From: CAYQXJ01 sp964421565
Lineage (GTDB): Bacteria; Planctomycetota; Brocadiia; SM23-32
Direction of reading: 5' to 3'
Length of the DNA: 64,000 bases
NCBI GenBank assembly: GCA_964421565.1
Contig: CAYQXJ010000015.1
Span: 1 to 64,000 of the forward strand
The translations under genes and the position numbers were made by a program. Every line of letters begins with the position of its first letter. The stretch's first letter is position 1. Below, one piece after another: positions 26,133 to 36,459 of the stretch. Under the pieces are notes generated by a model, which saw nothing but the letters and a program-made list of their open reading frames with translations, was not told the DNA's origin and did no database searches.

Positions 26133-26933
26133 ATGAAGATACACGCCACCGCCGTTGTGGACAGCCAGGCCGAGATCGGCGCCAACGTCGAGATCGGCCC
26201 GCACGTCTACATAGGGCCGAACGTTACCGTCGGCGACGATTGCGTGATCGGGCACGGTTGCCACCTGGAAGGGGCGGTAGCCCTGGGCGCCAACAACATG
26301 CTCTCCCCCTACGTAACCCTTGGCACCCCCCCGCAGGACCTGCGCTACCACGGGCAGGAGACGAGGCTCGTCGTAGGCAACGACAACGTCTTCCGCGAGT
26401 ACGTTACCGTCAACATCGGCTCGCCCTCCGGCCACGGGGTCACACGGATCGGCGATCGCAACTACCTGATGATCTGCTGCCACGTCGGGCATGACTGCGT
26501 CATAGAGAATGACGTCGTGCTGGTGAACTCCGTGCTGCTGGCGGGCCACTGCCGGGTCGAATCCGGCGCGAAGCTGATGGGCAACGCAGCATTTCACCAG
26601 TTTGTAACGATCGGCAAGGAGGCGTACGTCGGCGGGCTGAGCCGCATCGTGCAGGACGTGCCCCCTTTCATGATCGTGGAGGGAAACCCTGCCCGGGTGC
26701 GCGGCGTCAACGCGGTCGGCCTGCGACGCGCCGGCTACGACTCACAGGTCATAGACGAACTGTGGGAGACCTATAAAGCCATATACCGAACGCGCAAGCT
26801 GAACCGCGCCAGCATTTACGACGATATTGAGAGCGACCCGGATGCGCGGCCGGAAACCGTCTACCTGGTGCAGTTCCTGCGCCGCAGCCAGAACGGCGTG
26901 CACGGGCGACACCTGGAGGCGCAGAGAGGGTAG
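26133..26933 (+). CDS. lpxA: UDP-N-acetylglucosamine O-acyltransferase
   Basis: 266 residues. It starts MKIHATAVVDSQAEIG, followed by hexapeptide repeats forming a left-handed beta helix (about 1-190). The signature HVGHDC places the catalytic His at residue 120. NAAFHQFVTIG and FMIVEGNPARVRGVN are conserved LpxA segments, and the C-terminal helical domain completes the trimer interface. LpxA catalyses the first acyl transfer in lipid A synthesis. It sits directly after lpxC-fabZ. Confidence 0.95.
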   Translation: MKIHATAVVDSQAEIGANVEIGPHVYIGPNVTVGDDCVIGHGCHLEGAVALGANNMLSPYVTLGTPPQDLRYHGQETRLVVGNDNVFREYVTVNIGSPSGHGVTRIGDRNYLMICCHVGHDCVIENDVVLVNSVLLAGHCRVESGAKLMGNAAFHQFVTIGKEAYVGGLSRIVQDVPPFMIVEGNPARVRGVNAVGLRRAGYDSQVIDELWETYKAIYRTRKLNRASIYDDIESDPDARPETVYLVQFLRRSQNGVHGRHLEAQRG

Positions 26934-26974
26934 AGCCCGGCGGGTCGACATGCCAACACGGGGGAAAGACTTCC

Positions 26975-27688
26975 ATGGCATCTGAACAGGACAAACGGCT
27001 CAAGCGCATCGCCGTCTTCGGGCTCGGGCGCTTCGGGTTCGACCTCGCCGTCCGGCTGGCCGACCTCGGCGGCGACGTGCTCGCCATAGACAGCGACAGC
27101 GACCGGGTGGAGACCATCGACACGCGGGTGAGCCGGGCCGTCTGCCTGGACGCCACTAACGAGTTCGCCATGCGCAAGCTCGACCTGGCGAACACCGACC
27201 TCGCGCTGGTCTGCATCGGACGCGATATCGAGGCCGGCCTGCTGGTGACCGCCGTGCTTCAGCGGCTCGGGGTGCGCGAGATCTGGGTGCGAGCCATTGA
27301 CCAGAACCAGGCCGAGATACTGGAGCGCATGGGGGTGAGCCGCATCATCAGCCTGGAGCAGGAGATGGCGCAGCAAGTGGCCCAGCAGATCATCATGCCC
27401 GGCACGCACATGATCGCCCCCATCACCACCAACCACAGCCTCGCCGAGGTGAAGGTCAAGCCCGACTTCGTCGGCAGCACCCTGCAGGAACTCGACCTGC
27501 GCAACCGCTACGGCGTCAACGTGGTGGCCATCAAGACGCGCGAGGTGGTCAGCGGCGTGGAGGGGCCGGAGAAGGTGGAAACGCGGGTCAACGACCTGCC
27601 TCATGCGGAGGATGTCATCCGCGAAGGCGACGTGCTGGTTGTCATCGGTGCCGACGAGAAGATTCGCGAGCTGCAAACGGATATGTAA
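26975..27688 (+). CDS. TrkA/KtrA-type potassium channel regulatory protein
   Basis: 237 residues. RCK_N Rossmann domain (about 1-135): IAVFGLGRFGFDLAVRLADLG, the NAD-binding loop, then LDATNEFAMRKLDLANTDLALVCIG. RCK_C domain (about 150-235): SLAEVKVKPDFVGSTLQEL and VLVVIGADEKI. Such proteins gate TrkH/KtrB K+ transporters in response to nucleotides. No membrane partner gene is adjacent, so the partner must be elsewhere. It is the last gene of the plus-strand run and converges on galE, with 67 bp between them. Confidence 0.92.
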   Translation: MASEQDKRLKRIAVFGLGRFGFDLAVRLADLGGDVLAIDSDSDRVETIDTRVSRAVCLDATNEFAMRKLDLANTDLALVCIGRDIEAGLLVTAVLQRLGVREIWVRAIDQNQAEILERMGVSRIISLEQEMAQQVAQQIIMPGTHMIAPITTNHSLAEVKVKPDFVGSTLQELDLRNRYGVNVVAIKTREVVSGVEGPEKVETRVNDLPHAEDVIREGDVLVVIGADEKIRELQTDM

Positions 27689-27755
27689 CGGCCCGGCCGG
27701 GCAACGAAGAGCGCGCCGCGAATGAGCGCGCAGCTTTCACCGGGCGCTCCCGCTC
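27689..27755. terminator. GC-rich hairpins between convergent operons
   Basis: This 67-bp convergent gap contains the palindrome GCCCGGCCGGGC and a GCGCGC...GCGCGC pair. No T-tract follows, so if these act as terminators they are not classical intrinsic ones. Confidence 0.25.
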
Positions 27756-28739
<984 letters not shown>

Positions 28740-28797
28740 GGCGTCCTCCCTCGTAGTCCATGCAAAGAAGCATCGGATTATACGCTGCCGACGCCTC

Positions 28798-30159
28798 TCA
28801 GGCCAGTGGCCCGGCGCCGGCAGGGCATGGGCGACCCTGCGAGCGGCAGTGTGCTTGCAGCGCGTCCCGCGTCTGGCACTGCCAGGGCGTGCGCACCGTC
28901 TCGTGGACGATGAAGTCGTCCTGCTCGAGCAGGAAATCCCACAGGCGAGCGTCCAACCGTCTGAGCACGTCGCCGCGTGCGGGCTCCTCGGCAAGGTTCC
29001 GGAACTCGTTCGGATCCTCACTCAGATCATAGAGTTCCAGGTGGGGCGGTTCCGCTGCCGCGCCGCCGGCGGGCTTCCGCGCGTGCTCTCCCTTCGCGCG
29101 CAGGGGCAGGGGGCCGGCGGCGCAGCGGTCGGGCCGCTTGAAGTTGCGTATAAGCTTGTAACGCCGGGTGCGGACACTGCGGGTGTTCTCGACCATGTGC
29201 GAGAAGACGGCGTCGTTCAGCTCCTCATCGCGCTCGCCGCGCACGTGCGCGGCGAAGCTGCGCCCCTGGCACTCGGGCGGCGCGTCGAAGCCCATCAGCG
29301 TCAGCAGCGTAGGCAGCATGTCTACGTGTGTGGCCAGTGCGTCGACGGTCATGCCGGCGGGCACCACACCGGGCCAGCGCATCAGCCAGGAGACTGCAAT
29401 GCCGGGGTCGTAGCAGGTCGTCTTCGCCCGTGGCAGGCCGGGCCCGTGGTCTCCGCACATCACCACCAGCGTGTCCTGCGCGCAGCCTTGCTGCTCCAGG
29501 GCTGTCAGCATGCGGCCGATGGCAGCATCGCCCCTGTGCAGGTAGCCTTGCAGCGTGGCTATGGCGTCGCGGCCGAAGGGCGTCTCCTCGACGTAGGGCG
29601 GCACGTACAGGCCGTTCGCCTCGTCGCGGGTGAAGGGGCAGTTCTCCTTCGGCGTGCGGTTCAGGAAGCTGCCCAGGTGCGCTTCGAAGAGGCCGACCTG
29701 CGCGTAGAAGGGGCGCCGGCGGTCCCTTTCGGCGAGCCAGCTTTCGAAGTTGGCCGCGCTGACCGGCGCCTGCGGCCAGGGGTCTGTGTCAAACTGCTCC
29801 TCCACTTTGAGGACCTCGTGCACGTGCTCGTGCGCGCACTCGTGCTGCACGCCGAACAGGGCCGTATGGTAGCCCATCCGGGCGAACCGGGCGGCCAGGT
29901 GCGGCACATGCGGATGGATGCGGTTGTCGAAGGGCGTGTTGGTGAGGCTCATCACGCCGTTGGCCTGGCAGTATCGCCCCGTCATGATCGCCGCTCGCGA
30001 CGGGGAGCAGATGGCGCAGGCGCTGAAGATGTTAGTGAAGCGACAACCCTCGGCGGCAAGCCGGTCGACGTTCGGGGTGCGCACGCACGGCGTGCCGTAA
30101 CAGCCGAACCAGCGACCGGCGTCGTGCCAGGTGATGAACAGCACGTTGGGTCTCGCCAT
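28798..30159 (-). CDS. Sulfatase, formylglycine-type (heparan N-sulfatase-like)
   Basis: 453 residues. It starts MARPNVLFITWHDAGRWFGC; the active-site motif CSPSR (C51-R55) is the canonical Cys-type formylglycine site, and GDHGPGLPR supplies metal ligands. Overall it resembles the N-sulfoglucosamine sulfohydrolase group. No signal peptide is visible, so either export uses an unrecognised route or it acts in the cytoplasm. Maturation would need a formylglycine-generating enzyme or anaerobic sulfatase maturase, neither of which is in this window. It lies between galE and a second Cys-type sulfatase at the operon's distal end. The substrate is unknown. Confidence 0.88.
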   Translation of the reverse strand: MARPNVLFITWHDAGRWFGCYGTPCVRTPNVDRLAAEGCRFTNIFSACAICSPSRAAIMTGRYCQANGVMSLTNTPFDNRIHPHVPHLAARFARMGYHTALFGVQHECAHEHVHEVLKVEEQFDTDPWPQAPVSAANFESWLAERDRRRPFYAQVGLFEAHLGSFLNRTPKENCPFTRDEANGLYVPPYVEETPFGRDAIATLQGYLHRGDAAIGRMLTALEQQGCAQDTLVVMCGDHGPGLPRAKTTCYDPGIAVSWLMRWPGVVPAGMTVDALATHVDMLPTLLTLMGFDAPPECQGRSFAAHVRGERDEELNDAVFSHMVENTRSVRTRRYKLIRNFKRPDRCAAGPLPLRAKGEHARKPAGGAAAEPPHLELYDLSEDPNEFRNLAEEPARGDVLRRLDARLWDFLLEQDDFIVHETVRTPWQCQTRDALQAHCRSQGRPCPAGAGPLA

Positions 30160-30208
30160 GGCTCTCTCTCGCGATGGTATCGAGGTTAGGGGCGCGCGCA
30201 CGGCGCAC

Positions 30209-31840
30209 TCAGCGTGCACCGTCGGCGACTGTGGCACTTGCGTGCAGATCCAGCGGTCCGCAGCCGGGCAGTGATTCGCACCAGGAGCGTAACTGTTCCG
30301 ACAGCCTCCGGGCAACCCCGGGGAAGTCGGTGGCCACGTTGTCCACCTCCCGCACATCCTGCGCCAGGTTGTAGAGCTCGATCCTTGTGCCTTGCCCCGG
30401 ATAGTCCATTAGCAGTTTCCACTCGTTTTCACGGATGGCCATGGGGGGACTCTGGTTGATAGGGTGCCCGATCCCGCCTCCGTTATACTCCCACATCAAG
30501 GGCCTCGCCCGGTTTAGCGGCCTGCCGAAGAAGGCACAGGCCATGTTCTGCCCGTCCAGCCTCAGCCTGCTGAGCCGCTGTTCGGGGACGCCGGCGAAGT
30601 AGCAGACTGTCGGCAACAGGTCAACGTCGCCCATGACCGTGCTGTCGTTCAGAGTGTTCCTCCATATCTTGCCCGGCCACCTGGCGACCAGCGGCACGCA
30701 GATGCCCCCCTCGTAGAGCGACCTCTTGCGGCCACGGTATGGCCCGGGGCTTCCCACGCCGGAATACGAGGCCGAGCTGACAGATATGTCCTCCGGTCCA
30801 TTGTCGCTGGTGAAGATGACCAGTGTGTTCTCCTGCAGGCCGAGTTCCTCCAGCCTGTCCAGCATGCGACCGACCTGGGCATCCATGTGGGTGATGGCCG
30901 CGCAGTAGACGGCGGCGGGGCTCAAGTACTTGTTGAAACTGCTCAGATTGCCCTCCGGCCCGGCAATAGTCCTGTACATCTCCACGTAGCGAGCCGGCGG
31001 GTCCAGCGGAGCGTGCGGGTCGGTGAAACAGACGCTCAGATAGAAGGGGTTGCCGTTCGCGGCGGCGTGGTCCATGAAATCGATGGCATGAGCTGCAATG
31101 CGCTCGGCGTCGAGCCTGCGGGCCCTGGCGTGTTCCTCTTTCCGGAAGGAAGGACCGCTGCTTGCGCTGGTCAGGTGCGCGTCGAATCCGTATTCGCCGG
31201 GCGCAGGGCAGCCGGCCCCGCCCAGGTGCCACTTGCCGAAGATGCCCGTCGTGTAGCCCGTCTCCTTCAGCAGGTCCGCCAGCGTGGGCACATCCGGGTC
31301 GAGGCAGTCGGGCTGCCCGCAGCGCCGGTTCCATTCCGGCTTGTGCAGGTGGCTGTGGATGTCCACCCTCGCCGGGAAGAGCCCCGTCAGGCAAGCCGTT
31401 CTGGTGGGCGAGCAAACGGGCGAACTGACGTGGAACTGGGTGAACCGGACGCCCTCTGCGGCGAGCCGGTCTATGTTCGGCGTGCGGACGTAGGGGTGCC
31501 CGTAGCAGCCCAGGTCGCCCCACCCCAGGTCGTCGGCCATGATGAACAGGATGCTCAGCGGCGCGCTGTGCTGCTGCGGTTTGTAGCAGTCCGCGGGGTC
31601 TGGGTCTCTGTTGGCGGCATACCACTCTCTCGGATCGTAGTAGAGCGTCGGGTCGAGGCCGGCCGCGGGGGCGGGCTCCGCGCGCTGCGGCCTCGCCCCG
31701 GCGGTGGTGAGCAGGTAGGCGGCTAGGCCCGCCGCAAGCATCGTCAGCACGGCGAGCCCTGCGCGCGTTCTGTTCGCGCCGCACTGTGAAGCATCGTTCT
31801 TGGTCACGTTCGCCTCGTCTTCCTCCAGGGGATGCCCCAT
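30209..31840 (-). CDS. Sulfatase, formylglycine-type, membrane-anchored
   Basis: 543 residues. An N-terminal anchor or signal (AGLAVLTMLAAGLAAYLLTT, about 27-46) precedes a sulfatase domain from SILFIMADDLGWGDLGCYG. The formylglycine motif is CSPTR (C143-R147), and GIFGKWHLGG and TSDNGPED are conserved. Full domain length, so probably active in the periplasm. An alternative start is the GTG 11 codons later (VTKNDAS). It and the neighbour at 28798 are the only two enzymes of the eight in this operon with the Cys-x-Pro-x-Arg site, which suggests they really act on sulfate esters. Confidence 0.88.
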   Translation of the reverse strand: MGHPLEEDEANVTKNDASQCGANRTRAGLAVLTMLAAGLAAYLLTTAGARPQRAEPAPAAGLDPTLYYDPREWYAANRDPDPADCYKPQQHSAPLSILFIMADDLGWGDLGCYGHPYVRTPNIDRLAAEGVRFTQFHVSSPVCSPTRTACLTGLFPARVDIHSHLHKPEWNRRCGQPDCLDPDVPTLADLLKETGYTTGIFGKWHLGGAGCPAPGEYGFDAHLTSASSGPSFRKEEHARARRLDAERIAAHAIDFMDHAAANGNPFYLSVCFTDPHAPLDPPARYVEMYRTIAGPEGNLSSFNKYLSPAAVYCAAITHMDAQVGRMLDRLEELGLQENTLVIFTSDNGPEDISVSSASYSGVGSPGPYRGRKRSLYEGGICVPLVARWPGKIWRNTLNDSTVMGDVDLLPTVCYFAGVPEQRLSRLRLDGQNMACAFFGRPLNRARPLMWEYNGGGIGHPINQSPPMAIRENEWKLLMDYPGQGTRIELYNLAQDVREVDNVATDFPGVARRLSEQLRSWCESLPGCGPLDLHASATVADGAR

Positions 31841-31903
31841 GGTGGGGCCGGCGACACTCAGCCGTCAAGTGCAACGCCGGCCCGCGCCTTCCGGCAGCCG
31901 GCC

Positions 31904-32968
31904 TCAGGCGCTCAACTCGTTATAGAGCGCCAGGTAGCGTTCGGTCATCCTCTCCGCACTGAAGCGCGTGACCCACGCCCGCTGGCGGGCCACTGCGTCC
32001 GCCGCCCGCTCCGCCGCAAGTGCGGCGCACATGGCCCGGCGGAGCGCTTCGACATCCCCGGGCGGCACCCAGCGTACGAACCGGCCCCCCACCTCGGGCA
32101 GCGAGTCCACCCGGGAGGCGACACACGGCAGCCCCGCCGCCAGCGCTTCCACCAGCGCAAGTCCGAAGCCCTCCCACCGCGATGGCATCACAAAGACATT
32201 GGTGCCGGAGAGGAATGCGGCCACGTTGTCGACAAACCCGACGAACTCCACCTCTCGTTCTACTCCGAGCCTGGTAGCGAGTTCCCCCAGTGCGCTGCGC
32301 TGCGGTCCTTCCCCCGCTATGCGCAGGCGCGCCGGGACCCCATCCCGCAGTAGCCGGGCGAATGCCCGCAGCAGCACGTCGTGGCCCTTGGCGTGGACCA
32401 GGCGGCCCACGGCGCCGATCACATGGCCGACGGAGGGGGACACCTGCAGCAACGGCGCCAGCTCCAAACCGTTGTGTATCACCTGAGAGCGAGGCGGGTT
32501 GCCGAACAACCACCTGCGATGTCGCGCCACCGCTCGGGAGACGTGCACTTCACAGGCGGCGAGGGGCATGGTGAACCGATCAAACGCTCTGCGAAGCGGC
32601 GGATCGCGCCGATCGACGGTGTGGTGCGTCCGCACGAACGGCACGCCGAGACCCGTCAGGCGCAGCAGCGCGCCGGCCGCGTTGCCGTGCCACATGTGAC
32701 AGTGCAGCAGGTCTGAGCGCCAATCGAGCGCGAAACGGCGCAAGTGCGCCAGGCGCCACAGCCGCATCGGCCCCTCCAGTCCAGTGGCATAGACCTCCAC
32801 CCCCTCCGACCCCAACCTCCGCCGCAAGCCGCCCACCGGTTCGCCGCCCGCGAAGAGGCCGGCCACGGCGCATTCCACGCCACGCCGCCGCAGGCCCCGT
32901 GCCAGGTTCACGATCACTCGCTCGGCTCCAGCGAAGCGCAGGTCGGTGGTCAGTTGCAGAACGCGCAT
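31904..32968 (-). CDS. Glycosyltransferase family 4
   Basis: 354-residue GT-B enzyme. It starts MRVLQLTTDLRFAGAERVI, the typical Gly-rich donor-independent loop of GT4. The C-terminal nucleotide-sugar half has GAVGRLVHAKGHDVLLRAF and PSRWEGFGLALVEALAAGLP with the E-x7-E motif. It is predicted to be cytoplasmic and retaining, adding a sugar to the lipid-linked glycan. The ATG at 32968 is 2 bp after the stop of the preceding membrane glycosyltransferase gene, which implies coupling. Confidence 0.9.
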   Translation of the reverse strand: MRVLQLTTDLRFAGAERVIVNLARGLRRRGVECAVAGLFAGGEPVGGLRRRLGSEGVEVYATGLEGPMRLWRLAHLRRFALDWRSDLLHCHMWHGNAAGALLRLTGLGVPFVRTHHTVDRRDPPLRRAFDRFTMPLAACEVHVSRAVARHRRWLFGNPPRSQVIHNGLELAPLLQVSPSVGHVIGAVGRLVHAKGHDVLLRAFARLLRDGVPARLRIAGEGPQRSALGELATRLGVEREVEFVGFVDNVAAFLSGTNVFVMPSRWEGFGLALVEALAAGLPCVASRVDSLPEVGGRFVRWVPPGDVEALRRAMCAALAAERAADAVARQRAWVTRFSAERMTERYLALYNELSA

Positions 32969-32970
32969 GG

Positions 32971-34200
32971 TCAGGCGAGGCGTATCTCGAGCCGGTTGGT
33001 TAATGTATAGGCGATCCATAGACAGATGAACGGAACGATGGGCACGAACATCCGGGGGCCGGCGCTCAGCAGGGTGCTGCCTGCGAACGCGAAGGCCCCG
33101 AACGTGAGCAGCACCCAGACTCCGTTCGGGTAATGCTGTCGGCGCAGCACCGTGGGCACCAGGCAGACGACGCTCAGCACGAACAGGAACATGTTGGGCA
33201 CGAGGTAGAAGTACGTCTCCGGCCCCTGACGCAGGTAAGAGTACGGATAGCTGAACACGAGGCGGCCGATGTTGCAGAGCCAGTTGTAGGCGAACTTCGC
33301 GGGATGCTGCCGGATGTTCCTCAGGGCGCGGCGGCGCAGGGCCAGGTCGCGCTCGGCGGGGCCGAGCCCCTCCAGCGTGCGCCAGAACTGCATGTGACGG
33401 CCGTAGACCTGCGGTCCGGCCCGGCGCAGGCCCGCCAGCGTGTTCGCGGCCTTCCAGTCGCCATACTCGCCGGGATGGGGGCTCGACATCCAGTAGAGCT
33501 GCGCGCCGCCAGCGTTCGACCAGTAGAAGGGCCTGCCTGTCAGCGAGTAGGTGTACGCCAGGTAGGGCAGGCAGAGCGCGAGGCCGAGGCCCATCGCTGC
33601 CGCCGCCCGTCGCGCAGACCTGCTGCGGCGGATGAGGTAAGCGAGGCAGAAGAACGCAAAGCATACGGCGAGCACGTAACCGAAGATCACCTTCGTGAGC
33701 GCAAGGTAACCAGCAAACAGCCCGGCAACCACGCCGTGCGGCCAGAAACCCACACCTTCGCCGCCATCCAGCCGGCACACGTGGTAGATGAAGCCGCACG
33801 CGAGCAGCACGCTGAGCGGCTCGCTGTAGAGCAGGGGAGCCGTGCGCAGGAATGGCCAGTAGAGCCCGAACAGGTAAGCTGCGCAGAGCGTTGCCCCCTC
33901 GCCGGCATGAAGTCGCACAGTTCGCGCAAAGCAAAGCACTGCCAGAAACAGGAAGACGGCGTTCAGCAACTTCGGCACGAGTAGTGGCACGCCGAAGCCC
34001 ACAAACGGCGCCAGCACAATGGGATAACCGGGCCCGTGCCACAGGTTCACAGTGTCGCGGGGGGAGTAGTGACCGCGAGTGATGTTCCGCGCGAACATGA
34101 CGTAACGGCCCTCGTCGCCGCGCAAGTCCGTCTGAGCGAAGAGCAGGACGACCGCCACGTAAAGCACCAGCAGCGGCAGTAGCTTCAGCGTTCGGTTCAT
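32971..34200 (-). CDS. Polytopic membrane glycosyltransferase (GT39/GT83-like, GT-C fold)
   Basis: 409 residues with about ten TM helices. The first periplasmic loop, TDLRGDEGRYVMFARNITRG, has the acidic DE-x-RY motif of ArnT/PMT-type GT-C enzymes, which use polyprenyl-phosphate sugars on the periplasmic face. The C terminus ends after a final TM (MFVPIVPFICLWIAYTL) with a short tail. The start codon overlaps the stop of the upstream GT2 gene by 4 bp. It would add a sugar to the glycan or to lipid A outside the membrane; the acceptor is unknown. Confidence 0.82.
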   Translation of the reverse strand: MNRTLKLLPLLVLYVAVVLLFAQTDLRGDEGRYVMFARNITRGHYSPRDTVNLWHGPGYPIVLAPFVGFGVPLLVPKLLNAVFLFLAVLCFARTVRLHAGEGATLCAAYLFGLYWPFLRTAPLLYSEPLSVLLACGFIYHVCRLDGGEGVGFWPHGVVAGLFAGYLALTKVIFGYVLAVCFAFFCLAYLIRRSRSARRAAAAMGLGLALCLPYLAYTYSLTGRPFYWSNAGGAQLYWMSSPHPGEYGDWKAANTLAGLRRAGPQVYGRHMQFWRTLEGLGPAERDLALRRRALRNIRQHPAKFAYNWLCNIGRLVFSYPYSYLRQGPETYFYLVPNMFLFVLSVVCLVPTVLRRQHYPNGVWVLLTFGAFAFAGSTLLSAGPRMFVPIVPFICLWIAYTLTNRLEIRLA

Positions 34201-35222
34201 TCGCTCCCCTCCGGTCCGCCGTCGCGGCGGCGGGGACGCAGGCGCCCGAGGGCGGCCACCGGCGGCACGGCCCAGGTGCGCGGGCTCCAGGCCAGCCGGG
34301 GCGACGCGGCGACGGCCCGGGCCAGGTCCGCCAGCGAGGCGCCGCAGCGGCCCGCCCATGCCCGTCGCCAGGCGCGCCAGCGATAGCGACGCCCCAGCAT
34401 CTCGTGCCGCTTCCGTTCGGCCAGGCGTCGTTCCCGTTCTGTCAGCATGTCCATGTACTGGCGACGAACGCGTTCATCCTCCTGAGGGAAGGCGCCGTCC
34501 CACGCGCCGGTGATGCTGCCGGCGTGGATGCGGAACTCGCTCAGCACGCGCTCGGTCCATCTCAGCTCGTAGCCTGCCGCGAGCAAGCGCAGCCAATACT
34601 CGTAGTCCATGGAGACGTGCAGATCGGTGTGGAACGGGCCGCCACTCTCGCCCGCTTTGCGGCTCCAGAAGGTGGAGGATTGCGCAAGCTTGTTGGCCGC
34701 CAGCCATTGCCACCGTTCGCGCCAAGTCTCCCGTGGCCAGGTGTAACCCGGCCCGACTCCCGGACCGAAGAGGCGCGCCGGGCCGGAGAGCCAGTGCACT
34801 TCGCCGCCGGCGAAGGCCTGCCCAACGGCCGGCAGCGCGCCGGGCGTGTAGAGATCGTCGGCGTTCAGGTAGGCGCGCACCTGCCCGGTCGCACGCTCGA
34901 AGCCTTTGTTGAGCGCGTCGCTCTGGCCCTCGTCCGGCTCGCTGACCCACCAGGCGAGCCACGGCGCGTAGCGTCGGATGATCTCTACGGTCCCGTCCGA
35001 TGAGCCGCCGTCCACGACGATGTACTCCAGATCAGGGTAGCCCTGGAGCAAGACCGACCGGATCGTCTCCTCGATCAGTTCGGCCCGGTTCAGGCAGGGC
35101 GTCACGATGGTGATGCGCGGGCGGTCGGGGGCAACGGCGGGGGCGGCGGTATCCTCGGTCCATGGCCAGCCGGTCCGGCGCTCCGGCGCGGGGGGCAGCT
35201 CAGCGAGTGTGGGGCAGCGCAT
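34197..35222 (-). CDS. Glycosyltransferase family 2
   Basis: 341 residues. The GT-A domain begins RITIVTPCLNRAELIEETI, then VLLQGYPDLEYIVVDGGSSD and the metal motif region RAYLNADDLY. STFWSRKAGESGG and SMDYEYWLRLLAAGYEL are typical GT2 acceptor-side segments. The C-terminal 70 residues are Arg/Trp-rich and may associate with the membrane. The ATG overlaps the preceding GT4 gene by 23 bp and has GGAGGAG immediately upstream. Confidence 0.9.
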   Translation of the reverse strand: MRCPTLAELPPAPERRTGWPWTEDTAAPAVAPDRPRITIVTPCLNRAELIEETIRSVLLQGYPDLEYIVVDGGSSDGTVEIIRRYAPWLAWWVSEPDEGQSDALNKGFERATGQVRAYLNADDLYTPGALPAVGQAFAGGEVHWLSGPARLFGPGVGPGYTWPRETWRERWQWLAANKLAQSSTFWSRKAGESGGPFHTDLHVSMDYEYWLRLLAAGYELRWTERVLSEFRIHAGSITGAWDGAFPQEDERVRRQYMDMLTERERRLAERKRHEMLGRRYRWRAWRRAWAGRCGASLADLARAVAASPRLAWSPRTWAVPPVAALGRLRPRRRDGGPEGSE

Positions 35223-36459
35223 GGCTCCTCCGCCGTTCGAGCAGATGCTCGTAGAGCGCCACGTAGCGCTCGCGCATCAGCGTCACATCATATTCGGTCT
35301 CGGCCACGCGGCGACAGGCGCGCCCCATCTCCTGCAGGGCGGCCGCATCGCTGAGTGCCTGCGCCAGGCATCGGGCGAGGTCAGCCGCATCCTCCGCCCT
35401 GGTCGTCCATCCGGTGACTGTCGGCCGCACGATGTCGGGCACCCCGCCCACGCGGGACGCCACGCACGGCGTGCCACAGGCGATGCTCTCCAGCAGCGTG
35501 TTCGGCAGGTTGTCGGCCCGCGCCGGCAGCACGAAGACGTCCGCCGCGCTGTATACGATGGCGAGCTGCCTCTCATCCGCGACGTGGCCGAGCTCAACCG
35601 TTCTGTACGCCGTCTCGGGCAGGGGGGCCCGACCGTCGCCGACGACGGCCAGCGTGAGCTCGCCGGTGCCGCCGGCGCGGAGTTCGCGCAGGGCGGCTGT
35701 CAGCAGCCCTTTGCCCTTGCGCTGCCGCGTCAGGCTGTTGGCCGTGCAGAGGATGATGCGGCCGCTCGCGGGCAGCCCGAGCCGCCGGCGGGCGTCGGCG
35801 CGCTCATGGGGGCGGAAGACCTGCAGGTCCAGACCGTTGGGTATGTGCTGACAGCGCCAGCGCCGGGTCAGGGGCGCGCGGTGCGCCTGGGCCTGCATCC
35901 AGCTCGACGGCGCGACGAGCACCGGATCAATACGCCGATACACACGACGACGCAGGCGGTATAGAAGGCCCGAAGTATCGATGCATATGCGCGCCGGTCG
36001 GTGCAGGTTGGGGCAGTGGCCACAGCCGGCGAGCCAGCGCGGGCATTCCATCGGGTAGGCGCAGTGGCCCGTCAGCGGCCACATATCATGCAGGGTCCAC
36101 ACCAGTGGCGCACGCCGGGCCATGCGCGCGAGCAAGGGAAGCGCGAAGTAGAAGCTGTGCAGGTTGTGCAGGTTTATTACGTCCGCCCACTCCGCGTGCT
36201 CGCGCCATGCGAGGCGGCTGGCGACGTTGAGGAAGCCTTCGAGGCCGGTGCGCATCTCCACGGCCCAGTTCAGCCTGTGAAGGGGGGTGCCGAGGGCGGC
36301 AGGGGGGTGCCAGGTGCGCATGTCTTCCCGCTCTGGGACGTGTTCGGCGGACAGGATGCGGCTCTCGTGGCCGGCCGCCTGGAGGGCGTCGTGCAGGCGT
36401 CGGCACGCCCGCGCTGCACCGCCCTCCAGGGCTCTCGTGTTGATGTGGAGTATCCTCAT
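35200..36459 (-). CDS. Glycosyltransferase family 4
   Basis: 419 residues. It starts MRILHINTRALEGGAARACR. LHDMWPLTGHCAYPMECPRW with several Cys residues (CGHCPNL) is typical of the WcaC/AmsD-like GT4 group. The C-terminal half carries ARADNLPNTLLESIACGTPC. It overlaps the preceding phosphatase-superfamily gene by 4 bp. Likely a cytoplasmic sugar transferase in the same glycan pathway. Confidence 0.9.
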   Translation of the reverse strand: MRILHINTRALEGGAARACRRLHDALQAAGHESRILSAEHVPEREDMRTWHPPAALGTPLHRLNWAVEMRTGLEGFLNVASRLAWREHAEWADVINLHNLHSFYFALPLLARMARRAPLVWTLHDMWPLTGHCAYPMECPRWLAGCGHCPNLHRPARICIDTSGLLYRLRRRVYRRIDPVLVAPSSWMQAQAHRAPLTRRWRCQHIPNGLDLQVFRPHERADARRRLGLPASGRIILCTANSLTRQRKGKGLLTAALRELRAGGTGELTLAVVGDGRAPLPETAYRTVELGHVADERQLAIVYSAADVFVLPARADNLPNTLLESIACGTPCVASRVGGVPDIVRPTVTGWTTRAEDAADLARCLAQALSDAAALQEMGRACRRVAETEYDVTLMRERYVALYEHLLERRRSHALPHTR